Shown here piece by piece: positions 60,301-64,000 of a stretch of DNA of 64,000 bases; position 1 is the first letter of the stretch, and every line of letters starts with the position of its first letter. The notes beneath the pieces are model-generated. The model did not search any database and was not told where the DNA came from. It worked only from the letters and a program-made list of their open reading frames with translations. A program made the translations under genes and the position numbers. Source of the stretch: Hofstenia miamia (Eukaryota > Xenacoelomorpha > Acoela); assembly GCA_004352715.1 (NCBI GenBank), contig SCFE01000048.1, positions 1,959,221 through 2,023,220 of the forward strand, written 5' to 3'.

Positions 60301-63300
60301 TGATCTGAAAACATTATATTGAGAAACAAAATTAGAAACTTTTATAAGAATATTGGAAACAATAATGATTTTTGCCTCAACCAACAATACATATCGGCCG
60401 GCATCGTCCAAGAGATGAGAATTAATTATTATTTCACTTGTCCCACCCGTTAACTTAGAATAGTGTCTCGGTACAGTATTGTAAATTACTTACGAAAATT
60501 GAGTTAAGTCCAAACGGAAATACTTTTTATTGAATAGATGCCGGAAACGTGTGAAAAAATTTGTTTAAAAGATTTACAGGATTCAATAAAAACTTATGGG
60601 ATGATCTGAAAACATTATATTGAGAAACAAAATTAGAAACTTTTATAAGAATATTGGAAACAATAATGATTTTTGCCTCAACCAACAATACATATCGGCC
60701 GGCATCGTCCAAGAGATGAGAATTAATTATTATTTCACTTGTCCCACCCGTTAACTTAGAATAGTGTCTCGGTACAGTATTGTAAATTACTTACGAAAAT
60801 TGAGTTAAGTCCAAACGGAAATACTTTTTATTGAATAGATGCCGGAAACGTGTGAAAAAATTTGTTTAAAAGATTTACAGGATTCAATAAAAACTTATGG
60901 GATGATCTGAAAACATTATATTGAGAAACAAAATTAGAAACTTTTATAAGAATATTGGAAACAATAATGATTTTTGCCTCAACCAACAATACATATCGGC
61001 CGGCATCGTCCAAGAGATGAGAATTAATTATTATTTCACTTGTCCCACCCGTTAACTTAGAATAGTGTCTCGGTACAGTATTGTAAATTACTTACGAAAA
61101 TTGAGTTAAGTCCAAACGGAAATACTTTTTATTGAATAGATGCCGGAAACGTGTGAAAAAATTTGTTTAAAAGATTTACAGGATTCAATAAAAACTTATG
61201 GGATGATCTGAAAACATTATATTGAGAAACAAAATTAGAAACTTTTATAAGAATATTGGAAACAATAATGATTTTTGCCTCAACCAACAATACATATCGG
61301 CCGGCATCGTCCAAGAGATGAGAATTAATTATTATTTCACTTGTCCCACCCGTTAACTTAGAATAGTGTCTCGGTACAGTATTGTAAATTACTTACGAAA
61401 ATTGAGTTAAGTCCAAACGGAAATACTTTTTATTGAATAGATGCCGGAAACGTGTGAAAAAATTTGTTTAAAAGATTTACAGGATTCAATAAAAACTTAT
61501 GGGATGATCTGAAAACATTATATTGAGAAACAAAATTAGAAACTTTTATAAGAATATTGGAAACAATAATGATTTTTGCCTCAACCAACAATACATATCG
61601 GCCGGCATCGTCCAAGAGATGAGAATTAATTATTATTTCACTTGTCCCACCCGTTAACTTAGAATAGTGTCTCGGTACAGTATTGTGAATTACTTACGAA
61701 AATTGAGTTAAGTCCAAACGGAAATACTTTTTATTGAATAGATGCCGGAAACGTGTGAAAAAATTTGTTTTGAAGAAAAAAGAATAAGCGCACATTTATT
61801 GTCTGTAAAAAATATTTTTATACAATTTCATTGACCGGATTTCGTATGAATTTGACAGAAACTGTTATTTTCAACTGTTTATTAAAAATTATTTTGTCCT
61901 TTTTTGTTACGTACAATACACAGTAAAAAAATACAATTTATATATATATATATATATATTGAAATCTGTCTAGAAGTTTTATCAAGTACATTAGACAACC
62001 CGTTAAGTTTGACAACTGAAAAAACTTGTCGAAGATCTTAACATTGAAAAATAGAACAATAAATCTAATACAATAATACTAATTGGAGCTCACTGCTATA
62101 GTAATAAATGCAATCAATTTTTAAGATTAATATTTCATAAAAATTGCGCATTATAGGTAAAAACATTTAATTATATAATAGAAATTATTGGCAAGACGTT
62201 AATATCTTACTTGTTGAAGATGTCTAGTGAATGGTTCATTCTCCCGTAGATTACGATTCAGATCCAAAATAGATTGAGCTTCTTCATACGCATCATAAGC
62301 CCACTCAAGACAAGCCCTGCTTTCAGCCGCAGTTGTCACGCCCTCAGCAGCACTTGCTAAGCCCAAAGCGTTGTAGTAATGACGTTTAAGATCGCAAATT
62401 GCCATCCAGGTAGTTGGAAACTTCTCATTAAAGAATAACTTATCGTAATGAGCCGATAATTGTAAATAAAGAGAGGAACTTGGCTAAAACAAACCAGCTT
62501 AGTTTTTATTAAATTAGTCACTGTAGTTGAGTGCATTGTTGTTCACTCTCAACAGGCCCACAAATTTACGTGTTAATACATTAAGCCTGCATACCTTTTC
62601 AATGACATTAATTTCATGAGCTTGTGTGTGTAGCAATAATACTAGCACTTTCAATGTATCGCTTTCCAAATCCACACTTGCAGCATTTGTGTATGATTTT
62701 GCAACATGTAATACTAGTGCAGCAGCTCGTTTCATATCCGCAGAAGAACGAAGTTTTACAGCTAATTGTGATAGTACAGCCGCGACGTTGAAAAGAATAC
62801 TGGCTCTTTCAAAATCGAAAGACCTTTGGCGAATAAGTGTACCATTTAATGAATCAAACCTTAAAATATAAATGGTGAAAAATCATAGTAAATTTAAATC
62901 TGGGATCAAACTAAGCCTGAAATACTACTATAGGCTCAATATAAGATAAGAAATAAGTTCAGTTTGAAAAGATAACAGTCTTTAAAAGAAAATAAAAAAC
63001 AAATCATCAAATTTTGAGAAAAATTCATGATAAAGTATTTTTATTAAATGAAAAAAAATTAAGATTTAATTATTTTTAAAATTGATATTTCGAACATATA
63101 TTGACACAACATACCATGCAAATAAAGGTGGATCAATTAAGGGGCCGAAAAAGCGCTTCTCAATCCACCAAAGTTGTGTCCAATATTTCATTAGATTATC
63201 AACTCCAATTTCCGACACCGAAAAATTTACAAGGGCATCTTCACGTAATTTCTTGAATGCTTCCATTTCTTCCTTATAATCAAATGGATCCATCCCAAGA

Positions 63301-64000
63301 CGCTCATTGATAATGTTTGAAATATCACTTGCAAAATCAAATGCAATAGGTTGTTTTAAACCGAGAGCAATTAACGGTAGGCCCTAAAATAAACGAATTT
63401 GAAAAAAATGTATTTAGTTAAATAAAGAAAATTCGAAAACGTGTCAGAAGCAAATGACATGGTGTTGTGATTATATAATATTTCTTACTTACGCTAGAAC
63501 AAAAATATTCCCAGTTGTATTACAAATGTGAGTATATTTAAATCAAAATATATCATTGCTGTTGTAATTATGCAAGAAAAAAGTGTTAAAATGCCAGCAA
63601 TAGGCCAAATTTTGACACATTCAATACAGTGTTTGCAACAAGAGCTCACATTTTTTTCATGAAATCCTGAGTGTTAAAAAATTGGAATGCAAATTGCAAC
63701 AGTAGATTTTCATTTAGCAATATAAACTAAGACTTGACACTTAGCACGTGCTCTCACTACATCGATTTTATGAATATAAATGTTAGTGATGGATTTCAAA
63801 ATTTATAATAAAACCACACATGAATCATACTATACCGAATCTATCTAAATTACAAAATCAACTAATTTAAATTCCAAATCAGGGTCAATCTCTTAAGCAA
63901 AAATTATATTAAGAGTTTGCATATAATTAAAATATTATATAGAATTTTTTACCTTTTCAACATTCTGTGATAAATATATTGATGCATTAACATCTGCCAA
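45007..64000 (-). CDS. RHPN: Rhophilin (BRO1 and PDZ), 5' part off-window
   Basis: Minus-strand exons: 64000-63953 (partial), 63383-63115, 62859-62595, 62483-62211, 56847-56619, 45426-45007 (stop TAG at 45009-45007). They join in frame (phases 0,2,0,0,1). The order matches rhophilins. The BRO1 domain runs from LPLIALGLKQP through EKRFFGPL, FDSLNGTLIRQRSFDFERAS and DLKRHYYNALGLASAAEG. A linker containing GPLPVFASG follows, then a PDZ domain with carboxylate-binding loop FGFSVRGN and DSPAQNCEMSEDDIIVSINN. The N-terminal HR1 Rho-binding domain would lie beyond 64000. Family knowledge: a Rho-GTP effector scaffold at the actin cytoskeleton and endosomes. Oddities: about 20 residues expected between exons ending 62595 and starting 62483 are absent; the expected HEE...-type segment (about 30 residues) between 62211 and 56847 is not seen, although the two exons still join in frame; and the PDZ exon is broken by a false duplication. 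The tail after PDZ is only about 13 residues. Confidence 0.92.
45035..45363 (-). other. Unmerged contig overlap around 21-N gap (PDZ exon)
   Basis: Bases 45035-45188 and 45210-45363 are identical (154 bp) with 21 Ns between. Removing one copy and the Ns leaves a 245-nt terminal exon that completes the PDZ domain and stop in frame. Confidence 0.92.
45768..46190 (-). pseudogene. Coding-like decayed remnant, unidentified
   Basis: The minus strand shows protein-like stretches spread over three frames: ERFERILRQYPALKL, then HLLVRNVEHIRITFTDNP, then FEHLFEFWFVPQLQPHWKTA with SLSIDNLRPAFKYFAEE. The frame switches and residue composition suggest a transposase or gene relic with frameshifts. I cannot name the family. 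It lies in the large rhophilin intron. Confidence 0.3.
46200..48640. other. Rhophilin intron, no feature seen
   Basis: AT-rich intronic DNA. I see no coding frame, terminal repeats or tandem array that I can support. Confidence 0.5.
48648..49715 (+). pseudogene. hAT-like transposase relic
   Basis: Three plus-strand blocks in shifting frames (48648-49106, 49147-49386, 49446-49715) read as successive parts of one hAT-type transposase. They contain IFVIVDKT and VRVLEKTNSDTI, then IFLVPFTSQH, then PIVTRWETWVKAALWYAENF and GGGLLVTKAVAAVSAPEL, and finally LTPSEYGDLQKC with SVVERSLSKLQKLLEKDRHF at the C-terminal dimerisation region. Frameshifts and stops separate the blocks, so it is inactive. The N-terminal zinc finger is not seen. 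It is antisense to rhophilin and close to the hAT MITE at 49966. Confidence 0.75.
49966..50334. mobile_element. hAT MITE with perfect 8-bp duplication
   Basis: A 369-bp element. It starts CAGTGTTGGGAAAAAATCC and ends with CAACACTG; both ends carry ATTTAAATC just inside. It is flanked by identical octamers ATGCTGGT at 49958-49965 and 50335-50342. CAGNGTTG ends and 8-bp duplications define hAT elements. The interior is AT-rich with further ATTTAAATC repeats and no ORF. Confidence 0.92.
50600..51853 (+). mobile_element. Tc1/IS630-like element, TA-flanked, with nested repeat
   Basis: The left end TTTGAGAATTGTGACATACT and the right end on the opposite strand are near identical, and imperfect similarity continues for about 100 bp with subterminal repeats of the GAGAATWGTGACATAC type. 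TA lies on both sides (50598-50599, 51854-51855). Inside, 50777-51042 encodes a helix-turn-helix transposase start in two frames: RELAASLGVPESTVCRWV, then REFMVEIIEKNHLITLKQMV. This fits the N-terminus of IS630/Tc1-type transposases. The catalytic domain is replaced by the TTAA composite at 51056-51679. It lies in the rhophilin intron. Confidence 0.7.
51056..51679 (-). mobile_element. Inverted copy of the TTAA composite repeat
   Basis: Reverse complement of 37688-38366 with about 90% identity by eye, bounded by TTAA at 51052-51055 and 51680-51683. Bases 51116-51223 repeat the SLC12A9 copy 2 intron 9/exon 10 junction. The 32 bases beyond its TTAA at 51052 also recur next to the intron 9 copy (38371-38403). 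Read on the minus strand, the captured acceptor is in sense with rhophilin. Confidence 0.75.
52822..53529 (-). CDS. Myb/SANT-like DNA-binding protein, 235 aa
   Basis: An intact single-exon ORF. Residues about 10-85 form a Myb/SANT-like (MADF/NAIF1-type) helix-turn-helix with spaced tryptophans W15, W50 and W76 after a basic CNRKRRRPNW start. Residues about 165-225 are Lys/Glu/Gln/Leu rich and likely coiled coil (KEKLQIQRQRLALETEKIA). Such proteins occur as the accessory ORF of PIF/Harbinger transposons and as host genes derived from them. No Harbinger transposase or terminal repeats are seen nearby. It lies on the same strand as rhophilin within its 11-kb intron, so it is a nested gene, a domesticated ORF or a recently inserted transposon gene. 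The start follows a short 5' region with slightly higher G+C. Confidence 0.75.
   Translation of the reverse strand: MQIDCCNRKRRRPNWCEEENITLVNAVQKRPVVLSIECSTQTTKSKTLAWQEICQEVNNSESTLCHRSVEEVRIKWQNIKSATKKAALQYKNDTGKVDVNGLTEFQSKVAKICGGDSFFHSTDDSYGLVIHTDDVEPVQTCKVEEDSPLYASDNYPYQEVSYKAVDHNELAKEKLQIQRQRLALETEKIAILREMSSTQKSLLLQMQQLTDALVVNNKRTFQTSVFTKQGSINLT
54540..54839. mobile_element. 300-bp MITE, TA duplication
   Basis: The left end CCGTAAATCCTCCTATTTAA and the right end, read in reverse as CCGTAAATCCTCGTGTATAA, are flanked by TA (54538-54539 and 54840-54841). Subterminal blocks (TTTGGGGTGGGGC versus CGCATCCCAAAC) are also inverted. CCGTAAATCCTCG...TATAAG ends with TA targets suggest a Tc1-mariner/pogo-type non-autonomous element. 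There is no ORF. Confidence 0.85.
54842..56618. other. Rhophilin intron, no feature seen
   Basis: AT-rich sequence. No coding frame, terminal repeats or RNA gene could be supported. Confidence 0.5.
57332..57788 (-). pseudogene. Mariner transposase C-terminal fragment
   Basis: The minus strand encodes DNARPHVAKLTQQKLLDFGW, then HPAYSPDLAPSDYHLF (last Asp of the mariner D,D34D triad) and ends at TAA 57493-57491. The 3' terminus AGGGTGGAACGAAAGTTCCC starts at 57332 beside (TA)n (57297-57329), as expected for a TA-targeting element. The frame is uninterrupted but stops abruptly at position 57788, where a single N joins it to the 301-bp satellite. The N-terminal half and other end are absent. Confidence 0.9.
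57790..61770. repeat. 301-bp satellite, 13 identical units plus partial
   Basis: Units start at 57790, 58091, 58392 and every 301 bp to 61402; a 14th breaks off about 68 bases after 61703. The only difference I see is one A-to-G near 61687 in the last full unit. The unit is AT-rich and has no internal subrepeat. On the minus strand each unit has a GTAAGT donor-like motif and a pyrimidine-rich stretch ending in TTTTCAG. The array lies in a rhophilin intron, between exons ending at 62211 and starting at 56847. Confidence 0.97.
61771..62210. other. Short intronic flank with (TA)n
   Basis: Unique AT-rich DNA between the satellite and the rhophilin exon 62483-62211, with (TA)n at 61939-61959. It shows no continuation of the mariner or the satellite. 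Confidence 0.6.

Noticed and set aside
57818-61615. Thirteen identical 61-codon minus-strand ORFs at 301-bp spacing
   Set aside because: They are the same frame repeated by the satellite; no domain or codon bias, and 301 is not a multiple of 3.
57790-61770. CRISPR-like array
   Set aside because: Eukaryotic locus; units are contiguous 301-bp repeats without variable spacers.

Overview
The window is a piece of an AT-rich invertebrate animal genome. Genes are split by introns with GT/AG ends, and the spaces are filled with non-LTR retrotransposons, a Penelope-like relic, Tc1/mariner, hAT, piggyBac-type and Polinton-like DNA elements, (TA)n and (ATT)n microsatellites, and assembly gaps. The phylum cannot be fixed from the sequence.

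Three host genes are supported. Two are tandem paralogues of the orphan cation-chloride-cotransporter family member SLC12A9, both on the plus strand (774-21959 and 26096-39122). They share ten exons with the same phases and nearly the same lengths, and each encodes about 898 residues. Their introns no longer align. Exon 3 is the exception to the general divergence: 120 bp are identical between the copies, which points to recent gene conversion. The third gene, on the minus strand from beyond position 64000 down to 45007, is a rhophilin: BRO1 domain, linker, PDZ domain. It converges on the second SLC12A9 copy.

Layout: 1-350 unexplained GC-richer coding-like remnant; 774-21959 SLC12A9 copy 1, with a decayed LINE in intron 3 and a MITE in intron 9; 21960-26095 spacer with a pogo/Tigger-like MITE, a CR1/L2-like LINE and a GIY-YIG fragment of a Penelope-like element; 26096-39122 SLC12A9 copy 2, whose intron 3 carries a long-TIR element with a 6-bp target duplication and whose intron 9 carries a TTAA-type composite repeat; 39123-45006 convergent spacer; 45007-64000 rhophilin. 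The 11-kb PDZ-proximal intron of rhophilin holds a hAT transposase relic, a hAT MITE with a perfect 8-bp duplication, a Tc1/IS630-like element with a nested TTAA repeat, and an intact Myb/SANT-like ORF. A further rhophilin intron holds a mariner fragment abutting a satellite of 13 essentially identical 301-bp units.

The most unusual signals are: (1) a mobile-looking TTAA composite that contains the intron 9/exon 10 splice acceptor of SLC12A9 copy 2 and occurs both upstream of that exon and in the rhophilin intron; (2) the long-TIR element at 28548-31166, whose AG...CT ends and 6-bp duplication match the Polinton/Maverick pattern and whose interior is hidden by a gap; (3) the 301-bp satellite inside a gene, at the place where a conserved rhophilin segment seems to be missing. 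Several oddities are assembly artefacts: two 21-N gaps flanked by exact direct repeats inside exons, and single Ns at repeat junctions.
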